From: Welwitschia mirabilis
Taxonomy: Eukaryota; Gnetophyta; Gnetopsida; Welwitschiales
Assembly: GCA_051453625.1 (NCBI GenBank)
Contig: JBOZIK010000001.1
Span: 139,806,445 to 139,870,444, forward strand
Direction of reading: 5' to 3'
DNA length: 64,000 bases
Part shown: one piece after another, positions 10,141 to 23,737 of the stretch
Position numbering within the stretch: position 1 is the first letter of the stretch
How the letters are laid out: the number at the start of each line of letters is the position of its first letter
The notes under the pieces: model-generated
Database searches by the model: none
The model's input: only the letters and a program-made list of their open reading frames with translations
What the model was told of the DNA's origin: nothing
Made by a program: the position numbers and the translations under genes

Positions 10141-11660
10141 AATATAAAGAACTAAAAGATAGAAAAACTTATTCATATTCCTTTCTCTTACCTAAAGCAT
10201 TCAAAAATATTACCATTTTTTGGATTATGGAATAAGAACTATGGATCTTATATAGTCACATTCAAAATGGCTATAAACTTTGGGGAGGAGCTACTTCTAT
10301 TTTTTTCCCCAAAAATTATTAACCAAAAATATTTTTAGCTTTTGTTTTTTCGTTTCCCCTTTCTTAATAAATTGTGATCAAAGTATGGATTTTTCACTCA
10401 AAAATATTAATTTTTATTTAAGTTGGGGGGCATAAATAATTGTTTTCCAATTTTTAGACCTCCATATTTAATAATATTTTGTATTTAATGTTTAATCATT
10501 TTTGTATGATAGTGTATGTATATCATGCATGAGGTCTATGAGATTCACTTTCTTATGTAACATTATTTTAAAATATGATATTATGGTGTGATTTAGTTTA
10601 TCTATCTTGAATCCACATTTTTCTTTTCTTAATGCAATTGAATAAAACTTAATAAAAAATTCATGTTAATTTTTCTTGAACAAAAAATTGAAGTTCCTAA
10701 TGTGTTTGCATTCATTTATTATCTTCTATGACATATATACATAGTTATGCTTTTATTATTATTGATACTATTACTTTATATGTTGTATTATTTACAGGTC
10801 TAGCATTTATATATATAGTCATCCACCTGAGATATAAATGTCTTGAGGATTCATCTATAAGGCTTGGTCAATGATGTAATTCCTCATCATTTGGTGAATC
10901 ACAAATGTCTTTAGACATTCTGATGACAACTCTGATACCATATCTTATAGATGAACATCTTAATTATTAGTAGGCTTCATTCCTCTTAAAATCATCACTT
11001 GCATAAGACATATAAGGATACTAGTTAAGGGATGTAATGAGGCTTGAATTTTGTGAAAAAGAAGGTACCAAAAGTTAATATTTTACATTCCTTTTTGAAC
11101 TTCAATAGTACATTTAGAGGTATTTTTACACTTCTTAGGTTATAGGCATCTTAGACATTTAATAAGACAAAAATGATGCATTATGATCTAGTTCAAGGAT
11201 CTTCACAATTCTTGCAATTATAAGCTTAAGATTAAGGATAAAAATGTGGATTATAAATGAGTACTTTAATGCTAAATCTCTATAGATGATTCATATCCCC
11301 TTTTCCATTATCATATATCATCCACTTATTGATGTGATGATTACAACCCATTCTAAAACTAGATGCATAATATTGAATAAAATCAAATCTTTTTAAGACT
11401 TGAGTATCTTAGAAAATTATATTCTTGGACTTATACTCTATTTAATTATAGTCGTTCTTTAATCAAAATTAAAAAATTCATGTAATGTAAGCCTTAAAAG
11501 ATAAAATTAAATTAAGATTTATTTTTGAATTTTTTGTAGTTATTGATGAAACTAATTATGGCACTACAACAACAATCCCATAAGTAAATTAATACTACAT
11601 TACCATGTGATAGTTTTGTAAAATAAGACATGAACCACATGTAAATTAGCAGTGGTTTTG
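10141..11660 (+). other. copy A: 3' non-coding tail of the gypsy segment
   Basis: AT-rich sequence after the integrase. A G-rich run TTGGGGGGCA at about 10424-10433 could be a degraded polypurine tract. I could not fix an LTR with TG and CA ends. A repeat of this whole tail is found in copy B. The last 100 bases end with GCAGTGGTTT, reminiscent of the ends of small CACTA-type elements, but no matching partner end was found. Confidence 0.5.
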
Positions 11661-11940
11661 TATGCCATAGGGTTTTGGAACTAAAATCATCCTCACCGAT
11701 CCAATACCTTCTGAAATCTAGCTTTCTTCTTTGCTTCAATTCCTCAATTTCTTATTATCTTATCATTATCTTTATTAATCATGTTACTTTACAAAACATT
11801 CTAAATAAGCCCTAACTAATCATTGTCTTATGCATTAGGATTTGGTTATGTAAGAATTTGATATTACAATAAAGAATAGATTAGGAAAGGAAAACCCAAT
11901 TGTTAATCATTTATCTCTTTTTTTCATGTCTGTTGTTTCA
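11661..11940 (+). pseudogene. copy B: RNase H C-terminal remnant
   Basis: Second copy of the RNase H piece, about 3110 bases downstream of copy A. It starts at the same mid-domain point. The IIFINHVTLQNILNKP block is at about 11765-11812. The 75-codon reverse-strand frame at 11512-11739 crosses the junction of copies A and B and is a shadow. Confidence 0.75.
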
Positions 11941-13270
11941 TTTAGAATTAATGAAATTTTTCTTAATGAAAATTTATTTGCTGTGAATGTTTTTCCTTAA
12001 TATGTTGATATTGAAAATTTTAAATTATATGGTAAACATCTTAGTAATATATCTTATTATGGTAAAAAAAAAAACTTCTTTCTTAGCAATATAAATTTAT
12101 TTAGGAATCACCTCTTTTATTTAAATATTATACTAATCATGTTTTTTAAAGGTGTTTACTTGACAATAAAATCATTAGTATATTAGAAGTTTTTCATAAT
12201 GATGTTTGTAATTGTTATTATAGTATGAATAAAATTACATATAAATTTTTAAATGTAAGTGTCTTTTGGCCTACTCTTTTTAAAAATGCTAATAAATTTT
12301 TGAAATCATGTGATGAATGTTAAAAAAATTATAGCACTATTAGGAGAAATGAAATGCCTATTCAAAATCTCATTGTTTATGAACCTTTTAATATTTGAGG
12401 TATTGATTTTATTAGACCATTTCCACCCTCCTTTGATAATGTTTATATTCTTGTTTATGTGAATTATGTTTCTAAATAGGTAGAAGCCAAAGATTGTAAA
12501 GATTATGATGTTAATGATGTTATTAGATTTTTAAAACATTACATTATTTCTTATTTTGTTCATCCTAATATAATCATTATTGATGAAGGAATGCATTTGT
12601 GAAGTAAAGTCTTTAAAAATCCTACACTTGAATGTAGCATTATCTATCAAGTAGCTATTGTATATCATCTTTAAACTATTGATTAAGCTAAAGTAACTAA
12701 ATATGAGCTTATTACAATTATTTAAAAAATAGTTAGTGTAAATATAAAAGATTAGTCACTAAAATTGTCTAATGCAATATGAATTTATCATATAGTTTTT
12801 AAAACTCCCATTAGAATGACTACTTTCAAACTTGTTTATGGTAAATAATGTTTTCTTCTTAGTGAGATAGAACATTAAGCTTTTGATGCTATTCAAACAT
12901 TAATCTTAATTTTGAAAAATGTGCTTAATATAGATTACATCAATTAAATGAATTAGATAAAATAAAATTAAGTACTTATAATAATCAAGTTCTTGGTTAA
13001 AAAAATGCAATATTATCATGCTTAGATCATCCTTAGGAAAACATTTCACATAGTTAATAAAGTTTTGATTTTTAAATTTCATTTTTATTTATTTCTTGAA
13101 AAGTTGAAATTTAAATGGAAATGTTGATTTGTTGTTATTCATGTTTTCTTTTGAAAGATTTTAAAATGAGTCATGTTCAATAAGTAAATTGATATAACTA
13201 AAGTTATTTAATTATTAAAGTTTAAATGGAGTTCATATCTATCTTGATTTTTTTGGGATATAAACGCAAT
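11941..13270 (+). pseudogene. copy B: integrase remnant, Athila type
   Basis: Equivalent to the integrase of copy A. GIDFIRPFPPSF lies at about 12400-12437, IIDEGMHL at about 12570-12595, TKYELI near 12698-12715. The same Trp (TGA before GIDF) and the same Gln (TAA in the HL-T block) are stops in both copies. Copy B keeps YVNYVSK and some other residues better than copy A, while other sites are worse, as expected if both decayed separately after duplication. Confidence 0.85.
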
Positions 13271-14792
13271 AAAATATAAAGAACTAAAAGATAGAAAAAC
13301 TTATTCTTATTTCTTTTTCTTACCTAAAACCTTCAAAAATATTACTATTTTTTAGATGATGGAATAAGATCTATGGATCTTATATAATCACATTCAAAAG
13401 GGCTACAAGCTTTAAGGAGGACCTACTTCTCTTTTTTCCAAAAAGTATTAACCCAAAAATATTTTTAGCTTTTGTTTTTTTCATTTTCCCCCTTTGTAAA
13501 TAAATTATGATCCAAATATGTATTTTTCACTCAAAAAAATTAATTTTGATTTAAGTTGGCAGGTGTAACTAATTATTTTCTAATTTTTAGACCTCCATAT
13601 TTAACAATGTTTTGTATTTAATGTTTAATCATTTTTGTATGATAGTGTATGTGCATCATGCATGAAATTTATAAGATTCAATTTCTTATGTAATATTATT
13701 TTATAATATGATATTATGGTGTGCTTTTAGTTTATCTAACTTGATTTCATATATTTTTTTTTGTAATGGAATAAAACTTAATAAAAATTTTATCTTTAAT
13801 TTTTCTTGAATAAAATGTTGAAGTTCCTAATGTGTTTGCATTTATTTATTATCTCCTGTGACATATATACATTGTTTTGCTTTTATTATTATTGACACTA
13901 TTACTTTATATGTTGTATTATTTTACAGGTCTAGCATGTATATATACAATCATCAACTTGAGCTACAAATGTCTCAATGATTCATCTGTAAGTCTTGATA
14001 AATGATGTAATTCCTCATCATTTGGTAAATAATAAATGTCATTAGATATTCTAATAACAACTCTAATACCACATCCTATAGATGAACATCTTAATTATTA
14101 GTAGGCTTCATTCCTCTTAACATCATCACTTGCATAAGAAATATAAGGAGACTAATTGGGGGATGTAACGAAGCCTAAATTTTGAGCAAAATAAGGTACT
14201 AATAGTGAATATTTTACATTACGTTTTGAACTTCAATACTACATTTAGAGGTATTTTTGCACTTCTTAGGTGATAGATACCTTAGACATTTAATAAGCTA
14301 AAAATTATGCATTATGATCTAGTTCAAGTATCTTCACAATGCTCGCAATTATAAGATCAAGATTGAGGATAAAAATGTGTATTATAAATGACTACTTTAA
14401 TGTTAAATCTCTATAGATGATTCATAGTCCCTTTTCCATCATTATATATCATCCACTTATTTATGTAACAATTCCAACCCATTCTAAAACTAGATGAATA
14501 ATATTTAATAAAATCAAAGCCTTTCAAGACATCATTATCTTAGAAAATTGCATTCTTGGAGTTGTAATCTATTTAATTCTAGTCATTTTTTAATAAAAAT
14601 TAATAAATTCATGTAATGTAAGCCTTAAAAGGTAAAATTAAATTATGATTTTATTTTTGAATTTTTAGTAGTTATGTATGAAACTAATTGTGCCACTACA
14701 ACACCAATCCCACAAGTAAATTATTGCTACATTGCCATGTGATAGTTTTGTAAAATAAGACATGAACCACATGTGAATTAGTAGTGGTTTCG
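13271..14792 (+). other. copy B: 3' non-coding tail of the gypsy segment
   Basis: Second copy of the non-coding tail. The G-rich run of copy A is here interrupted (TTGGCAGGTG at about 13556-13565). No coding region or LTR boundary found. Confidence 0.5.
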
Positions 14793-17354
14793 TTAACTCC
14801 AGGGACTGAAACTAATCCTAGCACACCCATAAAGATCTCCCTCATTGTCCATACTGCAATCATCTTATTATTATACCATTCTTATGCTAAATTTTGCATT
14901 CTTAAGTATTGCAAAGAGATTTCCTATCCATTTTTTCTCATTTTTGTTCATTTTTGTATCAACTTTGAAAACCTTTACAATCCTCATTCACATTTTTCGC
15001 TATAATAAAATTTCATTTGCAGCCTTCTAAACCTTTCATTTCCCATTTTCTATCATCTTTTCTTCCATTTCTATTCATCCATAGGGCATTACAGGATAGT
15101 GAAGTGCACATGATTAGGTGGTATAAGAGGAGAAGAAAGCATCAAGTGTTGTAAGCATTTGTATAGAGGACTAATGAAAAAGTATTTGAATTCTTCTAAA
15201 ATCATTAAGTGTTCATTTTATTTATGTTTTTCATCATTTTTATTACTTGATTTATACATGTTTATCATGATTTTGTTCATTTTAATTAGACTCTTTATAG
15301 CTTGTAACATAATTAATGTAAACTAGCTTATAGAAAAATTAGTAGTTTTTATATTAATCCACGTTTTTACATATCTTATCACTATTTTTCAAATTAAATC
15401 ATGTATTGTATGTTTATTATCTCTTCTTTCCTCCTTTCTTTTCACTTTCTAGTACATTCCTCATGGTTCTACTTTTCTTCTAAAGCAATTGATGTTGAAT
15501 TTCTATTCTCTCCTTTCCAACACTAGAAGAATGATTTAAAAATATTTTATTTATGTGTTTCTAAAACTAAAATTATTCTTTTTTGTAATAATTCTTTTCT
15601 ATTCTTTATCTTTTCTTAAAATCAAAGTAAAATTATTAACTTTCAACCTTGTTTTGGCCTTAATGTTTTCTGTGAACCTCTAATGGTTCTGAAATTTTGT
15701 TAGTAGAGTTCTCTTCTCATCTAGAAACTTTCTTTTAGAAAGTCTCAAAATCCAAATTCAGCTTCTAAAACCCTTTTTTCAGCCATTTTCATTCTTAGCT
15801 GCATTTTTAGTTAGAAAAATGTTTGAATTATTAAATCTTATTTTTTTGATTTTACATATTAATTTTTTTAGTTATTTGTAGTTGTGTTTTTAAAAATTAA
15901 AGATTCTATATTATAGTATTGTTTGAGTACTTTTAGAATATGAAAACCATTTTTTCTCAAGTTTTACAGTTTGCTTAATATTATTGGTCAATATAAGGTT
16001 GACTATAAGTTTTTGCATTTTTTCTAAATGAACTATTTTTATGATTCTACTTAATCTTTAATTTTTAGTTTTAAAAAGTTGTTTTATGGAATGTTTTGAG
16101 TAATTTTAAAATTATAAATTTTCTAAAGTCTATTTCTTTGAATTTTCCCTATAGCTTTTTTTCTTTCCTCTTAATTTCTTCTTATTTTATTTCTTAGAGT
16201 AATTCAAATTAGTGAACATTCTTATGCTAGTTTTCATGAACTTCCTATTGATTTAAACCATGATTTTAATGTTTCAATGCTTTTATATTCATGTTATGCC
16301 TAAGTAAAGAGTTATCTTTCAAGTCAAGTTTATTGTAATTTAGCAAAAATCTTATTTTTGCTAAATAATTTGCCTAGTTAATATGAAGAACCTATATTTA
16401 CAAGTGTTATATTTTGATTTTAAATTGATATAAATTTTATATAATTAATTATGATGTTTTAATTACCTAATTACGTCCATTTAATATAAATTAAAGAAGT
16501 CAACTTTTCAAAAAAACTAATTTTTACATATGAAAATGACTTAGGTTATTTGAATGTTTAAAACCCCTTGCTTATTCATGTGAATTATAAATGATATTTA
16601 GAGTCTTATAAATTGTCATAAAAGATTATTTCTTTTTAATTAATTATAAATTCGTTTTCACTTCTTGCGAAGTTATTCTTTTATACATATAATTTTTCAT
16701 GATTGTTTTATGTCATGTAAATTAGTTGTATGTTACTTAAAAGAAATAGTTGTTTTATCATATAAAGTAATAGTTTAATAAAGAAATTTAATATTTTCCT
16801 ATAAATTCATGTCAAATGTTCCATTGGTTTGATACTCATGTGTTTTCAGTATATTTGCAATTCGACCTAGGAGATTTCTTTATGATATCATTTGAACTTT
16901 TTAACTTAATTTTATTTTCCTAAGTTGAATTATCATGTTAATTACACATTTATTTTTGTAAAGGCTTAGAGTATGATCTCCTCAATTTAATAATTTATTT
17001 TTTTATTTATTTAATTTTTAGAATGAAATTGATCTGGCTAAAAGACTGAACTAGTAAAGAACTTTATAAAATTAGTATATGCTACAGATGGAATAGTAGA
17101 AATGGGATTCGATAACGTCATTAGCTAGAAAAGGCAATGATTGTGGCATTGATAATGTTGCTTAGATGAGGATGGGATTATAATATTAGCTGAAATGTAG
17201 CATAAGGATTGTGAAAAATAGGCATACAAGGTGTATTGAAAAGTCTAAAGCTCAATTTTTATAGAAATATCATGAAATATGGACCATTAGATTGATGGAT
17301 TTTATCAATGGTTTAGATGAACTTTACTTGTATCATGTATTAAATAAAGGATTT
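14793..17354. other. unassigned AT-rich stretch
   Basis: No domain recognised in any frame; forward frames at 14784-15030 are short and look like chance. T-rich and C/T-rich tracts (about 15400-16200) resemble LTR or untranslated sequence of some retrotransposon, but no paired LTR, primer site or target duplication could be found in the window. It abuts the outer Athila element at its ATATC target copy. Confidence 0.4.
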
Positions 17355-17359
17355 ATATC
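17355..17359. repeat. target-site duplication ATATC (left) of outer element
   Basis: Five bases flanking the left LTR; the same five occur at 41400-41404 directly after the right LTR. The left LTR start is mutated relative to the right one, but both LTRs are the same length from this point to their first shared block. Confidence 0.6.
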
Positions 17360-18559
17360 CATTGTGATGTGAATTTATGCAATCTTAAAGACTTAGGAAA
17401 AACATATAAATCATAATACTTACAAAAAACACACACTAGTATAAACAAGAGTTAACTCAAATGTGGTAATCCATTGAAGGCACTAGGCTCAGAGTTAGAG
17501 AATTGATTTTAGAAAAGTATTTTTATTCTTTTATTTTTTAATAAATGAAAGTAAATAATAATGAAAAATATGATGCAAGATAAATGAAGGTGGAATTCAA
17601 TAGATGAAATGCAAATAAGATGAGTTATATTTGAATTCTAATCCTCCTATCATAAAAAATATATCTTTATAACTTAGATTAATTAAGAAGAGTTCAATTA
17701 CTTATTCCTAGGTAACATAAACTATAAGAATTACCAAATAGAATATGGAAAGTGCAATATAAAATTAGAATGGAACCTTATGATCTAAATAAACTATATA
17801 ATTGTCACTAAACTATAATCAAATTAAACCATAAGAAACATTTACACAATTATAGTGAAAAGAGTATTTAAATTAATTATGAAATTTTAAACCCACTTAT
17901 AATAAAGTAGCAGCACCTTTATGGAAGATACTTATCCTGACACCAAGGTAAACTTCTCTCTATAGCTATTGGATAAATCTTTTATCTTTTAGTATTCCAT
18001 AACAAGAACATCTGGTACAAAAGATAGAAAAGGAAGTAAAGAAAAGAGAGGGTTAATTTATAGTTTTCATTTATGTTCTAGAAGCTAAAACCTAGAAGTT
18101 AGAGAAGAAAACCTAGTAGTCCATATGGGTCATATGAATTCATTACAAAGATAATTTTTTTTGTCCATAGAAAAATAGATGTCTTCCTAACTATCGTGGG
18201 GATGACAATGAGGATGTCACTTCATGTTAAAAGGTAGTCCATTATCTTCAAGTCCTACAGTCAACTCCATAAACCTCATCCTCATTAATAGTATTATCAT
18301 CCTAACTATTATGAGTATGATAGAGGGGACAATATGCTTCTTCATCTTCTTTCTCAAAGAGGAATCAATCTTCTGCATGGTAAATTCTTCTTCCAACGAA
18401 TGAAATATCAAAATAAGCTTGAGATGCCTCCAAATCTACTAAGAGTCACATGTTTCAATGATAATCCTATTAGCTCTTCATAATCATTAGAATGACATTT
18501 AAACCTATATAAATGTTTGTAAATAGACTATCAAATTCCTATAAATTAGCATTCCAACA
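17360..18559 (-). repeat. 3' LTR (left) of outer Athila element
   Basis: Pairs with 40147-41399. Shared landmarks include GAATTTATG near the start, CACACACTAGTATA, ATGAAATGCAAAT and ATTAGCAT near the end. The end reads CCAACA against CATAACA in the partner. It carries two copies of the CTATC/GATGA motif (18189-18220 and 18292-18332). The left tip has lost the TG start through point changes. Confidence 0.85.
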
Positions 18560-18577
18560 TAGCCTCCTACTTAGCCT
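18560..18577 (-). other. polypurine tract of outer element
   Basis: On the reverse strand the sequence just before the 3' LTR is AGGCTAAGTAGGAGGCTA. It occupies the same place and shares the CTA-end with the inner element's tract, as expected for a second-strand primer site. Confidence 0.55.
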
Positions 18578-20850
18578 TGTCAGTTCCTAACAAAGTGAGT
18601 GATCAACTATATTATGAGATAATTTGACTAAGATAAATAGAAATTAGAAAAATGTAATTTAATTTTAAATTTACCATGTAAGAATAATCATTAAAACCAA
18701 TGAAATGATGTCAATACTAACATATTCCTAAGCCTCTTACTTAAACATATCATCATGGAATGAATGAATGTCATACAGAAGTCATAAAATGTAGCAATAA
18801 TCCCTTAGAAAATGATAATATGTATGAGATGGTGATACTAAAATTGATGTGTAAAACTTAAGTAGTGATAACTTAAAGAATGATATAACCAAGTTCATTA
18901 GTGTATTATACAAGGGTTAAAGTACAAAGGTAAACATAGCATTCCTTTCATTTAGATGATCTAAAACATAGCTATAGAAAAATTCTATGAGTGTGCTATT
19001 ATGCTCTTGCTAAATAAAGGTAATAAAATAACATGAAATAATATCCAAATAACTTATCATAAATAAGTATCATAAAAGCTTAAACATGATCCATTTAAAT
19101 TTAAGTGTTTTACTTAATATCTCAGAAGAACACTCAGAAAGGTATTCTACCCACTCATCCCTCCCTCCCCAACTGTCAGAGATGAAGCAAAATGTATTGC
19201 ATAGGGTAAAAAGGATGACTATCATCATATATAGCATGGGGATGATAGATGTGAGATAACAGTAATCATATAAGATGTTTAGATAGATAGGAAAAATCTA
19301 AAAAAGTCTAAAAAGAAGCAAGTAATAAAAAATAGTAAAAAACTAAGAAGAAGGTAGAAACTGAAGAAATATCCTAAAAAACGTGACTATGGCTAAAAGA
19401 GACTAAAGAAAAGAAAATGCACTAAGTAAAAGGAAGAAATGCTCATAAGAACTCCTTAAATGTACCAAACATAATAAGCCTAGAGAAAGAAGAACTAGAA
19501 CTTAGACATATCATGGTGACTTGTCAAATAGAGAAATAATAATCCCCTACTAAGCTTATGAGTGAAAATCAATAAGAAACGATGAAATAATTAGATTCAT
19601 AATATTATTCTGAAAAAAGTATGAAAATGACTTTGAAAAAAAATCAAATAGCCAAAGAAAAATAAAAAGAGAATGGACAACTAGAAATAGTAAAAAGATT
19701 GTTTACTTACCTAAATTCTAGCCTAACAAATTCCCTTGGTAACTACTATAATAATTACTTGATTAAAAATGCATAACATTATGTAAAAAATCATAAAATA
19801 CCACTCAAATAGGTAATTATTATGATGATGTCAAGTATGTCTAATATAATTAAACAATGAATTATAGATAAAAAGCTATTAAAAGATGAACTTAAAAGCT
19901 ATCATGTTAAAACAAAACTAGAATTTAAAGAAGCAGAATGATAATGTAAAAGTACTATAATTAAAATAAATCTAAAAAATAAGCAATGCCTATGATGATA
20001 CTAGGAACATCACTAATCTCGTAGCTTCTAAGTAAAATTTTATTCTAACATGATGAGGGGAGTATAACCATTATCAGTAGAGTAAGAACCCATATAACAT
20101 AGCCATTTGACCACCCAGTAGAGTTTCCATAGCTACCGTATCATAGTGCCAAATGCCCCTCTTAGAAAATTTCCTTTGAAGCACTTGTCGTAGGACATCG
20201 TGACGATCATGTTTTTAAATATGAAGGAGCATGATCTATACTTATTTCCTTTCTTTCTTTCTTCTTATTCCATTTTTTTTCACATGGCCAAGTACTTGTA
20301 AGGATAAGAGTGAGGTAATGAGATTAGTAACAAGTAAAAACAGATAAAAATAGATAATTACTCACATCATTAAAAGAGTATAAAAGAACCAAAGAATCTT
20401 TCTTCAACATGAATTTCATAGATATACAAATGTATTAATATTGGTGAATCAAATCTTGTTATTTAAAATACCCAAGTAAAATATTACTAATCATAGTAAC
20501 TTCATAAAGTAAATACATAAGTCAAGTAAAAGATATTCAAGTAATAATATGATATCTATCTAAGGAATGAGTTAAAAATAAATTTAAATAATGGCAAGAG
20601 GAAGGTCCTCCTCATTGAGAGATGCTTCCAAGACAAGTGCTTCTATCATGTTCAAGGTTTCATCAAAGGAGGCCTCACAGTTTTTTTAACCTTTGTCCAT
20701 TAACTTTTAAATTTCTCTAGTGTTTGAATTGGAGGTTTTAACTAATCTATTTGAATGTACTTTTTCTATAAGATAAGTGAGTAACCATTTAGAGGTTACC
20801 TTATTGTGTAAAAGGTGTACTCTAGTGTTATATAAAAGGATAAGTTAACT
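18578..20850 (-). other. 3' region of outer element, no clear ORF
   Basis: Between integrase and 3' LTR. No domain recognised. One copy of the CTATCATC/GATGATAG motif lies at 19217-19260. A block at about 20050-20190 resembles 32160-32310 of the inner element (shared wording around CCACTATCAG and ACTAACCCACC in the inner copy), showing that the two share this non-coding region. The ORF-like remnant seen in the inner element at 29250-30520 is not evident here. Confidence 0.5.
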
Positions 20851-20859
20851 ATGTTTAAA

Positions 20860-21940
20860 TTTCTTATTATTATATTTGAACTTGTTTTGGCCTTTATGAA
20901 TGAGTTGATGATGTATGACTATGTTTTTCATCTATATGGGCAAGTTGAAATAATTGATTTTTAAGAATTTCATCCAAGTATACAATGTTGAGTTGATGGA
21001 TGAATCAATAGGAGTTATAGCAAATATTAACTGGAAGACATAAACTTTTTTGTACCTACATTCATAAGGTAAGAAACCTAGAGCATTGTATCAAGTAGTA
21101 TGATAAGCCCAAAGAAGATCATTAAGTATAAAGGACCATATTTTCTTATTTATAAAGACTAATTATTTAAGCATATTTTTAATTTCTCTATTTGCATTAT
21201 CAGCTTAGTCATTAGTCTGTAAATGATAATCATATGGAAGTCTATGTTCAATGCCAATGGATAAAATAAGTTTCTAAAAATGGTGAATACTGAAATGAGT
21301 TTCTTGATAGCTAATGATGATTCTAAGAAAACCAAAAATTTAAAAGATATGACTTTAGACAAAGTTGCAAATAGTTCAGGCATCATTCTTGGTAGTAGGA
21401 ATAGTTTTAATCCACTTTGTAATATAATCAAAAAGCACTAGGATATAGTCTTTATTATGAAAAGGTGGGTTAATAAGGCCTATAAAGTCAATCCCCTAAT
21501 AATCAAAAGGTTTACATTAAAGCATGGATTTAAAGGGCATATCTTAAGCATGAGCTAGACTACCATAACATTAACATCCATCACACCTTCAAGCAAAGTC
21601 AAATGAATCTCTGAAAAGGATAGGTTAATAAAAAATAAAGTGAATAATTTACATGATAGTCTTTTAGCTATTAAACTGTTCCCCACATACCTCACCATGG
21701 CAAAGTTTTATGATTTCTAATATTTCCCACTCAAGAACATACTTACACATGATTTGGCCTTTACATATTCTATAAAGATGGGGTTCATGCCACTCATAGT
21801 TAACAATCCTATGGAGAAAATATTCGCTTTCATTATGATTTCAATGTTGAGGTATTTTCATAGTAATAATGTAGTTAATAATATGAACATACTAAGATGT
21901 GAGATGAGTAGAAAAGATGCCATAAAGTTAATCAATAGCA
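20860..21940 (-). pseudogene. integrase remnant, outer element
   Basis: Reverse-strand DDE integrase. GIDFIGL lies at about 21500-21480 with the first Asp; DYITKWIKT and NDA.TICNF follow. The second catalytic block reads IISYQETHF, so the Asp is replaced by Tyr. ANREIKNML at about 21190-21165 keeps the catalytic Glu. The 90-codon open stretch 21159-21431 is in a neighbouring frame and only partly follows the domain. It sits between RNase H and the non-coding 3' region, the normal Ty3/gypsy order. Dead. Confidence 0.8.
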
Positions 21941-21949
21941 AATAGTTGT

Positions 21950-22330
21950 TCATCCAGAAAGGAGTCATTTATGGAAAGTTCATCACGAGAGCAAGAAAGT
22001 AAAGATAAATGATCCACAATACTATTATGTTTTTTACCTCTATCAATGATGGTAAGATTAAATTCTTGCATGAGAAGGATCAACATAATAAGTATGGCAC
22101 TAGCATCGTTCTTATTCATAAGATAGCATATGACTACATGATCTATGTAAACATTGACCTGAAAGACAAAAAGTTAATCTCAAAAATGATTAAGTCAAAG
22201 GATGATTAGAAGCATTGTGCTCTCAGTAGTAGTGTAGTTGGATTGGGCTTGGGACAAAGTTTTACTAAGATAGGATATAACTTTAAAATCATTTTTGTAT
22301 TTTAACCAAGAATCCCACTTATAGCAATGT
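21950..22330 (-). pseudogene. RNase H remnant, outer element
   Basis: Clear on the reverse strand: VISYLSKTLSQAQSNYTTT (about 22305-22245), NVYIDHVVICYLM, then EFNLTIIDRGKKHNSIVDHL (about 22070-22010). These are the RNase H core and its C-terminal end as in Athila/Tat elements. The open frame 21928-22119 is the true frame; the forward frames here are shadows. Confidence 0.8.
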
Positions 22331-22439
22331 TGCTTGCATTACATATAAGTTCAAAATTATTATTCCAGTTGGGATCTTTGACAATAGGTTCTAAAGAAAT
22401 GTTTTCTTTAAGAGTATCAAATGCAAGTTGACATGAATA

Positions 22440-23737
22440 TTTTGAATAAAATTTAGCAAATTTTTCAAGTAATGAGTGAATTGGTTTATAAATTTTGGCA
22501 TAATCATGAATAAAATAATAATAAAAAGTAGCATGATAAAAAAATGAATTAACTTTTTTGACAGACTAAGATTTTTAATGACATCAACTTTTATATGATT
22601 CATCTTAATCCCTTCCTCTAAAATGTGGTAACCTAAAAAAATTTCATGATTGACAAGGAGAAAACTATTTTAACAACTTATACATAAGCCATTCTCTATA
22701 CATTGATTTAAAACTTTCTCTAATCTTTATCATTTATTCAAAGGTTTCATCAAAGGTCGAGAAGTCATCCATAAAGATTTTAATAGAATCCTCTATCATG
22801 TTAGAAAAGATCCCTATCATTGCTCATTGAAAAGTTCCAAGAGCATTGCAAAGTCCAAAGGGCATTCATCTAAAGGAAGAGGTTTCAAATGATAATGTAA
22901 AAGTTGTTTTAGCATAGTCTTCACTTGTAATGCAAATTTGATTATAGTTATTATACCCATTAAGAAAATAATAGTAGGCATAACCTTAAATTCTCTTAAG
23001 CACTTAATCAAGAAAGGGTAATAAGTAATGAATTTTTTAGTGACCTCATTTATTTTTCTAAAATTAATGCACATTCTCCATTTCCCTCCCTTTTTTGAAA
23101 CTATTATTAAAGGACTAACCCACTAACTATTAGACATATTATATTTGATCCTGACATTCATAAGTCTAATAATTTCATCTTTAACTATTTGCTTAAGGGT
23201 TAGGTTGAGCCTTAATTGGTGTTGTCTAACTATGAAAAGAGGAATGACACCTAAATCTTTATGATTCTAAGAAAAGGCCACTTTTCTAAAAGTTAAGAGT
23301 GAGATAAGGTTGGATTCTTATTGAAGAGTAAGAAAATACCTTATTATCAGGGGTTTTTTCAAATTGTTTGATAAAAAAATATAATTCAAACCTTAGGGTA
23401 ATTTCTTTAATTTTAGGTTGTGATTTTGAGCTATCGTTCCATCTATCGTTGGGATGATAAATGTGGGATAACAGTTTGCAAAAAGATTTTCTATTGAGTG
23501 GATACATTGAGTTTCTTCCTAATCAATGTATTCTTCATCCCAGATTCAAGAGAGTATGTTTCAATTAGATCATCATACAAAGTTGGTTTATATAGCATTA
23601 TCAATCTCTCCTCAATTGGTTGATGTTGTAAAAATAAAGTTGCTTTAAGTACTTCTTCTAAGTTAAACTCATCTCCTGTGTTCTTTTTACTAGTATCAAG
23701 TATCAAAAACTCAAATGGTAAATTTTTTATTGCCTAT
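22440..23737 (-). pseudogene. RT segment, second copy (3' unit of duplication)
   Basis: Reverse-strand RT plus part of the protease-RT spacer. MCINFRKINEVTKK near 23074-23030 is the block after Val-Pro-Lys-Lys; the rest is frame-shifted (DECPLDFAMLL at about 22870 corresponds to the Met-Pro-Phe-Gly-Leu-Cys block in another frame). A CTATC/GATGA motif lies at 23430-23472. The whole stretch aligns with 23838-25115, about 1352 bases away, so the element carries this region twice. It is the more damaged of the two copies. Confidence 0.75.

Larger units (their letters stand above)
8553..14792 (+). repeat. tandem duplication of a 3.1-kb gypsy segment (2 copies)
   Basis: Copy A is about 8553-11660 and copy B about 11661-14792; equivalent positions are about 3110 bases apart (8581 and 11691). 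Each holds the C-terminal half of RNase H, an integrase and a long 3' non-coding tail. Both copies end at a shared block around GTGGTTT (11660 and 14790). They are visibly diverged but share the same disabling stops, so the duplication happened after the element died. No N gap lies at the junction. Confidence 0.9.

Noticed and set aside
10925-10950. ACTCTGATACCA, a reverse-complement look-alike of the initiator-Met primer site, repeated in copy B at about 14047
   Set aside because: A 12-base match only; no LTR bounded by TG and CA could be placed to its right, so no element is called.
11512-11739. Reverse-strand 75-codon frame
   Set aside because: Crosses the junction of the two gypsy tandem copies; it lies opposite decayed RNase H and shows no domain.
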